From contig NW_004454239.1 in NCBI RefSeq assembly GCF_000283155.1, positions 8,489,418-8,553,417 on the forward strand: a DNA stretch of 64,000 nucleotides, read 5' to 3'. The notes under the pieces are model-generated. The model saw only the letters and a program-made list of their open reading frames with translations, searched no databases and had not been told where the DNA came from. The DNA comes from Ceratotherium simum simum (Eukaryota > Chordata > Mammalia > Perissodactyla > Rhinocerotidae). The position numbers were made by a program, and so were the translations under genes. Positions 1 to 10,322 of the stretch are shown here, piece after piece. Position 1 is the stretch's first letter. Each line of letters opens with the position of its first letter.

Positions 1-907
1 CTTATCCAGCTCCTCCTCAAACGTGATTTCATTGAGTCTGGGTCTGAGCACCACTACCACTTCCTGACCCTGAAACTCTTCCATTCCTGGCGGTTTCCCT
101 CACAGGGCTGTTCTTTGGGTTGAGTCGGAACATGCACGTTAATTCTTTAGCGCGGTGTCTGGCATCCGGTCCACGCTCAGCATATGTTGGCTGCTTCTGT
201 GGAGCCTCAGCACAACCCCCTGAAGTGCTAGCGATGATTCTCCTGAATGTAAAGATAAGGCAGGTGTCCCAGAGTAGCCTAGTGGAAGATAGATCTGGAA
301 TCCAGACCCCAGTCCAGCATTACTTTCTCTCACAAAGTTTTCTTGATGTTGAGGCATTTAATGTCCATATGAATATTGTTGCTAGAATTTTCTCAGGCCA
401 TGAATGTATCTTCATTTTCCATTTCGAGTCCTTAGGAGACCCCCAGGGAGCTGCTCTGCTCTGCCTTCAGCACAGCCACCTGCCAGGGAAGGTCTTAACC
501 CCTGGGCCGCTGTAGGATGGGCTGCCTGACACTCCTCTCCAGCTGCCCAGGCCCTGCCGTCGCCCTCCCTTTGTGGATGCAAGTGATGGAGGAAGACGTC
601 AACTCCAGAACCCTAGCTTTTCCCCGGATTTCTGCTGTAGTCCCAGGACAGCAGCCCTGGAGTCACTCTGGGTCAAATACAAACTTATTCTCAGGTATCT
701 TCGATCACAGTGACTTGTATCCAGCTAATCCCTTCTTCTCTGTTTAAGGCTGCAATATGGTAAATACACCCACTGTCTGCAGAAACTGTTCCTTCCTGTG
801 TAGGTTACCCAAGCGCTACCTAAAGGCATTATTTTGGGTCCCACAAAATAAAGACCCTCAATTCTATACTCGATCCACAAGTAGCCTAGGAATTGTTTTT
901 GCAAATA
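1..907. other. Unassigned single-copy-looking DNA
   Basis: I recognise no gene, repeat family or RNA in this stretch. Open frames are short and overlap on both strands, as expected by chance. It could hold intronic or intergenic sequence. Confidence 0.5.
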
Positions 908-1089
908 GAGTCATGCACCGTAACGACGTTTCGGTCAATGAGGGACTGCATGTGACAGTGGTCCCATGAGACTAGTACCACACAGCTTAGGTGTGTAGTG
1001 GGATACACCACCTAGGTTTGTCTAAATACACTATGATGTTCGCACGAACATGAAATTGCCTGACGACGCATTTCTTGGACGCGTGACTG
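908..1089. mobile_element. Short non-autonomous DNA transposon, Tc1/mariner-like
   Basis: The left end GAGTCATGCACCG and the right end GCGTGACTG form imperfect terminal inverted repeats. Inside is the CpG-rich text TAACGACGTTTCGGTCAA, which I remember from a common mammalian MER-type element. Dinucleotide TA flanks both ends, which fits Tc1/mariner target duplication. At 182 bp it is internally deleted and encodes nothing. The exact family name is not certain. Confidence 0.65.
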
Positions 1090-1094
1090 TAGTT

Positions 1095-1290
1095 TGCGTG
1101 TTTCCTGTGTGTGAAGCACTGTGCTGACTGCTCTGCACGTTTTCCTTCATGTAACACGGTGGCCTTGTGAGGTGGGAACTGCTGTTAGCCCTGCTGTATG
1201 CGTGAGGAAGCTCTAGCACACAGAGTGGGAAAGGAGTGCCAGCAAGAGCGCCTGGCGAGCCACAGTGAGGCCAGGGTCTCGTCCCACCGG
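1095..1290 (-). mobile_element. MIR SINE
   Basis: The stretch follows the reverse complement of MIR: GTGGCCTTGTGAGGTGGGAACT, then GTGAGGAAGCTC, CACAGAGTGGGA and a final CCAGG-type end. It is strongly diverged. MIR is an ancient tRNA-derived SINE with no coding capacity. Confidence 0.55.
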
Positions 1291-1299
1291 ATATTTTGG

Positions 1300-1812
1300 C
1301 CTTGTTTTCAATTGCTGTGCTTGATTGCCCTTCTTAATAATCACTTTTGGTCTTAATTTGCATTTTTCTAATTAATAATTGGTTGAGAATCTTTTCATAT
1401 AATTATGGCCTTTTATGTATCCTCTTCTGTGACCTATGTTTTAAAACTACTTCTTCCCCTTGTTGATTTTTCTTAGGCTGTTTCATGCGTCACATATACC
1501 TTCTGTAGTTTGTAGCTTGCCTTTTCACTTTATTTATGGTGTCTTTTGATAAACTGAAGTTTTTAACTATAATATCATCATAGTTATTCATTTTTTTATG
1601 GTTAGCAGTTTTTGTGTCTCATTTAAGGAAACTTTCCCTACTCCAAGGTCATAAATATATGCTCCTAACATTTCAAGCTTTGGCCTCTTACACTGAAGTC
1701 TTTAACCCCTCAGGACTTGATGTTTGTGTGCGGCATGAGGCGGCAATCCGCTGTCATATTTCTTTATGCGGGTGATCTGCTGCTCCGGCGCCATTCATCA
1801 ACTAGTCCATCT
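1300..1812 (-). mobile_element. L1M fragment, ORF2 portion, antisense
   Basis: On the + strand this reads as the complement of L1 ORF2. Landmarks are TTAATTTGCATTTTTCTAAT, TAGCTTGCCTTTTCACTT, ATGGTGTCTTTTGAT and CTACTCCAAGGTCAT, ending at a GGCGCCATTCATCAA motif equivalent to the L1 'CAGCACCATTTATTGAA' site. Frameshifts and stops are scattered through it. It is an old, dead insertion without its 3' end. Confidence 0.65.
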
Positions 1813-1814
1813 GA

Positions 1815-2130
1815 GTTGAGTTCCCCGAAAAGCAGGGCCTCGGATTGTTTATTTGGGAGGTGACTACCGGAAGCAGGAGTGAGGGTGTGAGGAGAGCAAG
1901 ACGAGGAAGGGCACAGTCATCGCTGCCACTGTGGACCACAGGGTTCAAGTCCACCAGGACCTCCCAGGACGTGAACAGAATGCCTTCCAGAATTGTCCAC
2001 CTGACAGATGGGAAGCAGGATAATTTATTTCCTCTTGCTTGGGGCCTGTCCCCGGGGATGTTAGGCCCACATTTCTGGGCTGCCCCGTAGTGTGGACTTA
2101 GAGTTCTCTCAAGAAGGCAGACCAAGCCCT
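1815..2130. repeat. Old interspersed repeat, unnamed (copy 1 of 3)
   Basis: GTTTATTTGGGAGGTGACTA and the following CGGAAGCAGGAGTGAGG share order and wording with 62,140-62,560 and 63,080-63,410. I recognise this as a mammal-wide repeat but cannot name it. There is no coding content. Confidence 0.45.
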
Positions 2131-2319
2131 GGGGCAGAAAGCGGGTCGACTTCGAGGTGAGGCAGCGCCAGCATCAGGGGAACAGGCTGGCGTGGAACTC
2201 CACTTAGAGGTGAGCTGAGGGCGGGGTGTGACCCAGGGCACTGGCGGTCTGCTGTGCCCCCCTTCTTAACCTTACAGGGGATCCCCAAGGGGGCCTGCCC
2301 AGAGCTGGCCCCTAGGAGC

Positions 2320-2660
2320 TCCTCCACCTTGCTAGGTGCCTCTGAAGGGATGTCATCAACTGGCTTCCTGGCCCTCTGCTCACAGGGAGCCCTTGGAGGA
2401 GAGCAGAGGGAGGGAGCGGGGACTCAGAGCATTTCTCTCTCCTGCTTCCTCCTTGCGGGGCTGCCTCTGGCTGCCTGAGTCCTCCTCCCCAGGCAGTGTA
2501 TCCACAGAACTCCTCCTCCTGAGACCTGGAGATTACTTCTTCCCCTCGTCCCTCCAGGCCTGTGTGGTCACAGCTCCACCCAGACTTCTGTAGATTTCAC
2601 GTTATTGAACCTCTGATGTTGATGTGCCCTCTGTCCTTCAGGGACTGTGACTGATCCGGC
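2320..2660 (+). repeat. Old interspersed repeat, unnamed (copy 1 of 2)
   Basis: GC-rich text with CATTTCTCTCTCCTGCTTCC, GGGGCTGCCTCTGGCTGC and a terminal GGGACTGTGACTGAT resembles 26,610-27,080, which ends in a similar way. I recognise the ending as a mammal-wide repeat end (GGGACCCTGACTGATAC in the consensus I remember). The family is not named. Confidence 0.4.
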
Positions 2661-2734
2661 CTGTCGACTCACTGTAGTGAAGGCACCCACAGGTGTCGGA
2701 TTTCCCTGTGCACTCCCCAGGCCCCAGCTCTGTG

Positions 2735-2860
2735 CGGGCACGTTGTTCAGGGCTGTGGAGGGGACAGTGACTTGACACAGCTCCCGCCCTCAGGAAGCTT
2801 CCTGTCTAGTGGGTGGGATGAATGAAAAGGGGAGCGAGGCACCCTGAGAGGACAGCAGGG
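2735..2860 (-). mobile_element. L2 LINE 3' fragment
   Basis: CAGGGCTGTGGAGGGGACAG, followed by CCGCCCTCAGGAAGCTTCC and GTCTAGTGGG, matches the reverse complement of the L2 3' end ('CCCTGCCCTCATGGAGCTTACATTCTAGTGGG' in the usual consensus, quoted in part). It is strongly diverged. Confidence 0.5.
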
Positions 2861-4756
2861 CGCTCAGATGGGCCTTGGGGCTGAATTTGTTCCCGGTCAG
2901 GCAGAGGGAGCCCTGCTCCCCTCCTGGGTCCTCTGAAGCCAGCCCCCCCCCCAGGCCTTCCGGGGCAGCACCCCCATCTAGACCTTCCCCCACTTCCCTC
3001 CTTCCTGGCTCATGTTGGGCTTTTCCCTATTCTCTTTCTTAGTTGCAGTTCCAGAGGTTTCTGCTGACTGACTGATGTCTCTTTTATAGATATTCACATG
3101 ACTAAAAAACAGGCTTCAGATGCATCAATATCACATTGACAAGAGTGAATGAGGAGAATGGGGAAATTCATGGTCTTTTAACCAAGCACAGGGATTTTGT
3201 GGTAGCGTTTTTTTCCCTTTTCCTTCTGAAATCTGCAGAAGCTGTTACACTAATAGCTGTGATTTGCATAATTTTTGGAGTGCAGCAGAATAAGGAGCCA
3301 GGCTGCAGGAGACTTGGTGACTCTGCTGGTGGGGCCGGCCTCGTCCTGTCGGGAAGAGGACACACAACCATGTCAGCCCCTGAATCCCTGGGAGGGGGAG
3401 GCAGCCTGCAGGGCATGGGTACAGTGAACAGAAGGTGGCTTCTCAGCCACTCCCCTATGACAGCATGTCTAAATCAGGGGCTAGAAGGGGTGGGGGAGGG
3501 ACAGCCGTCTCCGCTCTCAGGGACTCCAGGCCAGCCCTGCACAGCAGCTGGTGTTGGTGTGGAGCTGCACGGACAGCGGCTGTCCCAGGGGAGGACAAGG
3601 GTTCTCTGCATTGGGGGTCCTCTGCTGGAGTATTCTGGAGAAATCAATCATTGTCAAGTCTGTGCTGTAATTCAGGCCAGGCTCGCAGAGGGATGCAAGT
3701 CTCTGCCTTAAATGGGGTAAACGTTTCCCCTTGTTGCACCACCACAGGGATCTGTGTGGTAGAGAAGAAAATAAATGGGCCCAGAGTGGGAAAGAGCAGG
3801 CTCCCCATGTCCTAGGCTAAGCGAGTTAAGTCTGCTTAAGAATAAAGGTGCTGTGGCTCTGTGAGTTTCCTGTGACCTTGTGAGTTCATGAAGGAGATGA
3901 CTGGACCCGGTGTCTGCACTCGCTAAATAGCACTACTGTTAAATTTCACTGAAATTGTGTCTCTTTGCCAAACTCTTCATTCAGAGTCTGTGATGAGGGG
4001 TCTGGGTTGGAATAAAATTTATCAGTGTCCTCTGAAAGACAAGAATCCTTGTTACAGATGTTTTCTGACAATTCCAAATGTTATAAATTTCCCACTAGAA
4101 AGTCTTATTGTCTACTCCACCTGCTGCCTCTCTCTCTCAAAGATTAAAGGCCTCTTGTTGGTGGCAGGCTGATTGTAGCAGGTTTGTCTGCAGTGGGTCT
4201 CAAGGCCACAGCCACAGAGGCCGATAGGAGGAAGCTGGGACCTTCAAGACGCAGTGGCCAGAGAGTTCTCCAGAGTAATGGCCAGGACAGCAGCGGGGGG
4301 CGCGGGCAGGCTGAGTGCTACTGTTGAAGGACGTTCTCCTCCTTCTCCTCCCTCTGTGGGCTTCCCTCATATTCCTCCCTGGGCTACAACTGTTATTAAC
4401 GTTCAGATTTTGGAGATAATGGTTTTAATTAAACTACTTTGCTGTTTACTACTGTTTCGGGAATTTGCTAGTTAATCTTTATGTAATTGTTTTGCAATGG
4501 TTATACAGCAAAAGTTCTTAAATTATTTAAGTTGAAGCTCTCTCAGAGAATCTAATCTCTAATCAGACTCCCATGTTAATAAGCAACAATGGAGGCAGGG
4601 AATTAACCATCTAAAGTCCCTCCCCATGGCAAGGTTGTCTGTCTTCAACCTGGCAAGTTGACCATGCTGTGTGGAGCCCACCTTGGTCTCTGCATCTTGA
4701 AGGTGCTGACGTCCATGTAGTAAGGTACTAGCCCTTCCTCTATCTTAATTCACATT
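2861..4756. other. Unassigned sequence
   Basis: A 191-codon open frame (3,136-3,711, +) is present. Its predicted protein has one hydrophobic stretch near residues 23-47 and then low-complexity Gly/Ser-rich text. I see no known domain, no splice context and no polyadenylation logic, so I do not call a gene. The rest holds nothing I recognise. Confidence 0.45.
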
Positions 4757-4771
4757 AAGATACTAATTCTG

Positions 4772-4965
4772 GGGGCCAGCCTGGTGGTGTAGTGGTTAAG
4801 TTCACAAACTCCACTTCTGTGGCTTGGGGTTCGTGGGTTCAGATCCGGGGCCTGGACCTACACACCACACATCAAGCCATGCTGTGGAGGCATCCCACGT
4901 ACAAAATAGAGGAAGATTGGCACAGCTGTTAGCTCAGGGACAATCTTCCTCATTAAAAAAAAAAG
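4772..4965 (+). mobile_element. ERE SINE, short form
   Basis: GGGGCCAGCCTGGTGGTGTAG head, A-box-like TGGTGTAGTGG and a diverged B box GGTTCAGATCC identify the tRNA-derived head. Body motifs are CATGCTGTGG and GTTAGCTCAGG, and the element ends in poly(A). A 15-bp target duplication flanks it, AAGATACTAATTCTG at 4,757-4,771 and AAGACACTAATTCTG at 4,963-4,977, with one mismatch. Confidence 0.9.
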
Positions 4966-4977
4966 ACACTAATTCTG

Positions 4978-5459
4978 ACCTTATATTTGTAGAGATTATT
5001 TCTCTGAAAGAGTTACTCCTTAGAGAGGCCTAAGGCCACCCTCTATCAGGACCTAGACTTTTCCTCTCCTACTGGAGCCACTGCTAGTAAAGGGTCTGTG
5101 GGAATGACATCCATTGAACTTTGGAAACAGGTAATAAGTGTTGGAAGATGCCTCAGAATATCCCAGAATACGTGATGTGGAGTAGAGGAGCACTTCTAAG
5201 GCATATGGGAGGTAATTGTCCTTTGATTTCTAGCATAAGAACAGCTTACAAATATGCCTAGAGCTTGCTTCTCTGCCTTGGTCAGCATCGCTCTCTCTGA
5301 CTCAGGGTTCTGACCCCAAGAGTCATGGAAGGGACAAGCTAGAGGAAAGTCTAATCTCCCTCCTTGGTGTTAGCCTCCCAGAAGAGGCATATGATCTCTG
5401 TGATGCTCATCTCTGCCTGGAAGTCAGGCCTTGTCTCCTAGCAGAGAGCTCCACTAAGC
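4978..5459. other. Unassigned sequence
   Basis: Nothing recognised. Composition is ordinary and open frames are short. Confidence 0.45.
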
Positions 5460-5715
5460 AGCACAGTATTCCACTTAGGGGTATGGACCCTGGAGCCAGA
5501 CTGCCTGGGCCCAAAGCCTGACTTTGCTACTTCTTAGCTGTGTGACCTTGGGCTAGTTAATCTCTCTGGGTCTGTTTCCTCATCTGTAAAATTAGGTTTT
5601 ACAAGTGCATGTGCCTTGTAACACTGTTATGATGACTAAATGAGATGGAATACGTGAAGATCTTACTACGGTGCCTGGCACACAATAACGGTATTACTAC
5701 TATTACTATCCATGA
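5460..5715 (+). mobile_element. MIR SINE, nearly full length
   Basis: Reads GGACCCTGGAGCCAGACTGC, CTGTGTGACCTTGGGC, TTTCCTCATCTGTAAAAT and GGTGCCTGGCACACAATAA in the order of the MIR consensus. The conserved MIR core is clear. It is one of the best preserved MIRs in the window. Confidence 0.85.
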
Positions 5716-6060
5716 AGCCATTTTATCCAAGGTTTTGTTTTCTGCCTCTGCCATAGTGCTTGTTGAGGCCACAGAGGATTACCTAATGTGCTCTTAGCTA
5801 TATCTTCCCAGGATCAAATGTTTCCTTGTGATTGTGCGTTTCCAGCTTGGAGGCAAGTTTGGTTTCACCTTGTCTGTGCTCCCAGGAATGTTGAGGGATG
5901 GCTGGTGTCGGCCGACATGAACCATAGAAGGTTCTGGTTCAGAGGTGACGACACTGGCCCCTCTGCTCACACCTGCGGTTGACCTCTGTCACTGATCACA
6001 GCACTCGTGTTCACCAGGTCTGGGTTCAGCTGGATTCCCTCTCAACATACTTCCCAGGCA
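5716..6060. other. Unassigned sequence
   Basis: No feature recognised. Confidence 0.4.
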
Positions 6061-6240
6061 GCCACGCGTCGGCGTCTTCACCGGGAAAGGAGCACCAAGC
6101 ACGGCTGACATGTTAATGCTTTGTGGGGGGAGCAGTCCCAGCGAGCGAGCCAGGGATGGAGGGCGTGAGGCAGGGAGGAGGGACGGCACACACACGGTGA
6201 CCCGGTGCCAAGCCAACCTCGATTCTCCAGAGCCCCGCTG
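6061..6240. promoter_or_regulatory. CpG-rich patch outside recognised repeats
   Basis: Hand counting gives 14 CpG in 180 bp, about 66% G+C and an observed/expected CpG of about 0.73. It includes CACGCGTCGGCG and GCGAGCGAGC. I recognise no SINE here that would explain the CpG content. It is slightly too short for the classical island definition. No TATA box or clear initiator is seen. Confidence 0.3.
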
Positions 6241-6949
6241 GTTGCTCAATCTCATGGGGCATCTGCAGGGGCCTGTGAAGACACTGAGTCAGGACAGCCT
6301 GTCCTGGGGGGGGAAGGTCAAGCAGTTTATCTTCTGACTTCTTTCTACTTCCTGTCTCTCGCTGGTCAAAGTCCACCTCTGTGCCGTCAATGCCTCCAAC
6401 AGTCTAGGTTGGGATAACTACCTCCCTGCATCTGGGCAGCCATTAGGGAAATCAAAGCTTCCATGAATCCAGTGGAGCCAAACCAGGCACTAGGACTGCT
6501 CTAGCAGTGCAGTGTGGGCCGTGCACAGCCCTGAACACTCCCCAGGGGAGGCTGAGCCCCTCAGGCTGTTAGGGATGAGGCGACAGGCACTGGAAGGTGG
6601 AGCTCTACATCTATGAGAACGGAGCCTTGGCGTGTGGCCAGAGCTGGGGCAGCTGGAACTGCCGAGTGGATCTGGGTGGCTCAGAGATTCACTGCGGTGT
6701 AGTTGGAGTGTGGTGTAAAAACCCGTTTCGGCATCTGGAGTTTGTTTGAGAAACACCCCAGGGGCTTTAGTCTTCAAAGTCTTTGTCCCATTTCGTTCTG
6801 ATTTTCGTCTCCCTTCCTCAGTTCCATAACTTGAGCTGCAGCTAGGGGCCACACTTGCAGTGCACCTTAACCCCTCGGCCCAGGCCCTGCAAACCCCTGG
6901 TGGACGCACATGAAAGGAGAGCACAGCCTGGCCAGTGGGTCCAGAGTCC
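6241..6949. other. Unassigned sequence
   Basis: A 173-codon frame on the - strand (6,490-7,011) covers most of this region. Its product is Ser/Pro/Arg-rich with no domain I recognise, and it runs into an L2 copy, so it is not called as a gene. Confidence 0.45.
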
Positions 6950-7453
6950 AGATACCCTGATGCCAGCTTCTGTTCCTCTGCTCGACTCATGCTCGCTCTG
7001 CTACACCACATTCCTCTCTTAGTCTGTCACTACACGCTTGTCAACAAGGTTCCGCCTGCTCTGGCCCACCCACTTTTCAGGTCTCATCTCACGTCCATCT
7101 TCTTGTCACATAATGGTCTCCGGCCACACTGTGCGCTTTTCAGCTCCCAGGAAAGGGCAGTTTGTGTCAAGGCCAGCTTGGAAGATGCATTTACCCCTCT
7201 TGGTCTGGCTGACTCCTGTTCATCCCACTAATCTGAGCTTCAAAAAGACCTTCCTGGTCTCCACAATATAAAATAGGGCTCTGCTGTACATCACATCTCA
7301 TAATCTTCCTCCATCTGTAGCAGTATATTTACTGGTGCAATTATTGAATTCACTCTGTGTTTTCCATTAAGCTGTATGCCCTGTGAAGGCAGGGAATAAG
7401 ACTGCTCTGTTCACCACTATATCTTCAGATCCTGCTCTCTGGCTCATAACAGA

Positions 7454-7456
<3 letters not shown>
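6950..7456 (+). mobile_element. L2 LINE 3' region
   Basis: Matches L2 in order: a CTGCTCTGGCCCACC-type middle, GACCTTCCTGGTCTCC, then CTGTATGCCCTGTGAAGGCAGGG, TCACCACTATATCTTCAGAT and CTGGCTCATAACAG at the 3' end. The frame is broken, so only an inactive 3' portion remains. Confidence 0.7.
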
Positions 7457-7494
<38 letters not shown>

Positions 7495-7508
7495 CACACA
7501 CACACACA
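7457..7508. repeat. (CA)n microsatellite with TATA interruption
   Basis: About 52 bp of CA dinucleotides interrupted once by CATATATA. It follows directly on the L2 3' end and is probably length-polymorphic. Confidence 0.95.
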
Positions 7509-9062
7509 GTAAAAGAATAAGTGAATGACTAGGTGAACAACTGAATCCCTCTATCTTTTCGATCCTTTGTTTCCATGAGCCTTGAGACTGACAAGCTAGT
7601 AATTCCCACAGCTTGAGTGGGGCCTGCTCTCATTCTCGGCAATGGTTGTCATGATGATCTTTCAGAAAGTAATTGACTTAATTATGCCCTAAACTGACCC
7701 TTTGGATGAAACTGAAGGATAACTGAAAAGAGAAAAATGATTTGGAATGGTCCTATTGGGTCCAATTATCCATAAGGAAAGTGGTTGAGGATTAGATCTG
7801 GTTTGTCTTGGCCTCCCCAGCATGGACCACACTGTCTGCTCATCATATCAGCCCTGGGGCTTACTGGCCTTTTGGGAAACTGGTCTGTCCACTATTCATG
7901 CTTGTTTATCTATCCCTGTGGCAGGAATAGACTCAGAGTTGTGGGAACATAGCGGGAATTCTGGGGCCTTGGGATCAGATGTTAAGAGCTGTTAATCCTC
8001 CATCCATGACAAAATCTGCATTGCTCCAGGTTTTGGAGTTCCAGGGTTGCTTGATTCCAGGGCCAGAGGTCAAAGAAGTAGTTGTCACAGTTCTCCTCTG
8101 CCTCTGATCTAGTGATGTAAACGTGGTCTGCATAGAAAAGATAGATAAATGGTCATGATGATCCTAGAGTGACCCAAGGGACAAAAGCACATGTGGAAAC
8201 GGTGCTGTCTCCTTGGCTGTTAGATGGCAGTGAGAACCCTACTGCATAGGATGTAGTTGGTGCCTGGAGAAGGGGGCTAACACGCCTTGTGTTGGATCAA
8301 TTGCCTCAGCCAGTTGACTCTGGGTGCAGAGGTTTATGGGGAGCACCAGGTCTACATCCACAAAGGGCAGCGCGACTGTCTGAAATTTCAGACAGGTGTT
8401 GCTTTCTGTGCTCCTTGCCCATCAAGGCTCCATGCACTCAGCTCAGTCTGTTTTGCAAGGGGCACTCTGTTCTTTCTCTCAAAATTTCTTGGGCTTTATG
8501 GCAACCCTGTCACATCCTCATTTTGTCCTTCTGTTCAAAGACACCTTGATGCTTGACTCAGATGCCTTGATCCCTTTGCTGTGAGCATCAGAAGATCCAG
8601 GAAGAGCTCCTCTCCCTGTTCCTCTCTCCAAACCTAATTCCCCTCGGAACTCAAGAAAGTTGGGAGCTGTGTGCATTCCCCTGTATGAGTCCCCAGGGTG
8701 TGCAGAGTGGTGTTTTTGTTTCGTTTTCTTTAAATGCTGGGGAAGATTGATACCCTTCATTTTGTCTCCAATTAGGTGGGCTGTTCCTTGCTGCTTGCAC
8801 TCCTTATTTAGGAAAAATCCCCTTACAACAAACCCTCAGGAGAATGTCCTAAACTTCTAGTGATATTTGGAAGTTTAGAACAGGTAAGCAGCTATGAGGA
8901 CTGTACAGACGTATACTATCTTTATAGGGTCCTCGTCAATCATATCTTCTCTTACATTAACTGGAAATGTTTATTATCCTTTCAAGAAAGGATTTCTTGC
9001 CTCCTGAGGATTCTGTACCCAATGACATCTTCAACGAGATGAGGGCGAAAAGTATCACAAAT
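7509..9062. other. Unassigned sequence
   Basis: Apart from the palindrome at 8,376-8,395 I recognise no gene or repeat. The short open frames here (for example 8,287-8,556) overlap in several frames and show no coding signature I can defend. Confidence 0.45.
8376..8395. repeat. 20-bp perfect palindrome
   Basis: The arm CTGTCTGAAA is followed without spacer by its exact reverse complement TTTCAGACAG. The symmetry stops at the outer bases. It could bind a dimeric protein or be chance. Confidence 0.85.
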
Positions 9063-9130
9063 ATGTCCTGTGTCCTGGGACCTGTATGTCCTGTACCATG
9101 TCCTGTACCAAAATGTCCTCTACCATGTCA
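9063..9130. repeat. Degenerate 12-bp tandem repeat
   Basis: About five irregular units of TGTCCTGTACCA, with GGGACC and AAA variants. It is a small minisatellite-like tract. An open frame through it encodes a Pro/Cys/Val repeat, which is a by-product of the DNA repeat. Confidence 0.75.
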
Positions 9131-9219
9131 TTCTCTTGCTGTGCACAACATATCCTAAGGGATGTCAAGCTGCCCAAATTACATGAGATATTATTCTAGC
9201 AAAGAACAAATGGGGTATA

Positions 9220-10080
9220 TTGGTTTATTTAATTTATTTATACAAAAACAGGGAGACTTAGTACATTAAGCTCTCATGTACCAATCACCCAGTTTCACCA
9301 GTTACTGAGGAATGGATAATCTTATTTCATCTCTATTCAGTCTGACTTCCCATATTCTGCCCCACATTATGTTGAGACAACTTCAGATTTCTATCATTTT
9401 ATCTATAAATATTTCAGTCTGTATCTACCAAATAAAAAAGACTTGTTTTGATAAATATAACCACAATACAACTTTCACACCTCAAAATATTAACAATAAT
9501 TGCTTAATAACATCAAACATCAGGTTAGAGTTCACATTTTCTCGACTGTCACATGCATGCTTTTCACATTTTAAATAGTTTGAATATGGATCCAAAACTG
9601 ATCCAGGCATGTGATTGGCTGATAAATCTTTTATATTTCTTTTAATTTACATTTTCCATCTCTCTGTGTTATTTATTGCAATTCTTTAATTTTTTTTTTG
9701 GCTGTTGATGTTATTATTGATGTGTTTTTGTTGAAGAAACTGCACTTTTTTGTCCTGGAGAGTTTCCAACAATCTGGATTTTGTGATTATACCAGCATGG
9801 TGCCATTTAACATGCTCACTGTCCCCTGCTTTTCTATGTATTGGTAATTAAATCCGGATGCTTGGTCAGGTTCAGGTTTGATGTTTTTTGGCAAGACTGC
9901 TTCAGAGATGATGTTGCCAGGATGCCCGTAGTATCTCATCGTCTCCCTTTGCGTGATGTTAGCAGCCATTGAGGATCGTGCCAAGATCTCTCACTCCACA
10001 GGAGGTTACGAATGGGGATATTCTAATCCATCATGCTTCATTGTTAGCTGGGATGTGTCTATAAAGAGAAATTTTCCTTT
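9220..10080 (-). mobile_element. L1M 3' UTR region, antisense
   Basis: Typical complement text of old L1 3' ends: ATGTACCAATCACCCAG, ACCACAATACAACTTTCACA, AATTGCTTAATAACATCA, TGTTGAAGAAACTGCAC and CATTTAACATGCTCACTGTCC. It is strongly diverged. It has no ORF2 part and is not functional. Confidence 0.65.
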
Positions 10081-10089
10081 ATCAATTCT

Positions 10090-10246
10090 GTGGTTACACC
10101 AAGAAACTATGCATATAGAAAAGGCAAAATGAAAGAAATCTTTATACACTATATGGAATGATCTCCAGGATATATTTAAGAGATTAAAAAAAAACAGTAA
10201 TGTGCATAGTATGCTACCATTTACTTAAAAAAATGAAATGGTGTTT
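10090..10246 (+). mobile_element. Old L1 3' UTR fragment
   Basis: ATATATTTAAGAGATTAAAA, CATAGTATGCTACCATTTAC and following A-rich text resemble the 'GTATAGTATGATCCCATTT' stretch of old L1M 3' ends. The match is short and diverged. Confidence 0.4.
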
Positions 10247-10318
10247 CTATTTTGTACACCTGAAATTACACAATGTTATAAATCATTATAATCTCAATAA
10301 AATAATTGAAAAAAAATT
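10247..10318 (+). mobile_element. L1 3' terminus, about 70 bp
   Basis: GTACACCTGAAATTACACAA, ATCATTATAATCTCAATAAA and a poly(A) tail give a short 3' end of a younger L1 lineage. The same terminus occurs at 33,392-33,462, 36,290-36,345 and 55,276-55,350. The AATAAA is inside the terminal CAATAAAATAATTG. Confidence 0.7.
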
Positions 10319-10322
10319 TAAA

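Noticed and set aside
3136..3711. Longest open frame, 191 codons, + strand
   Set aside because: No recognised domain, one hydrophobic stretch then low-complexity Gly/Ser text, and a partly overlapping opposing frame. A frame of this length is expected by chance in GC-rich DNA.
6490..7011. 173-codon frame, - strand
   Set aside because: Runs into an L2 copy, Ser/Pro/Arg-rich, no domain or splice context.
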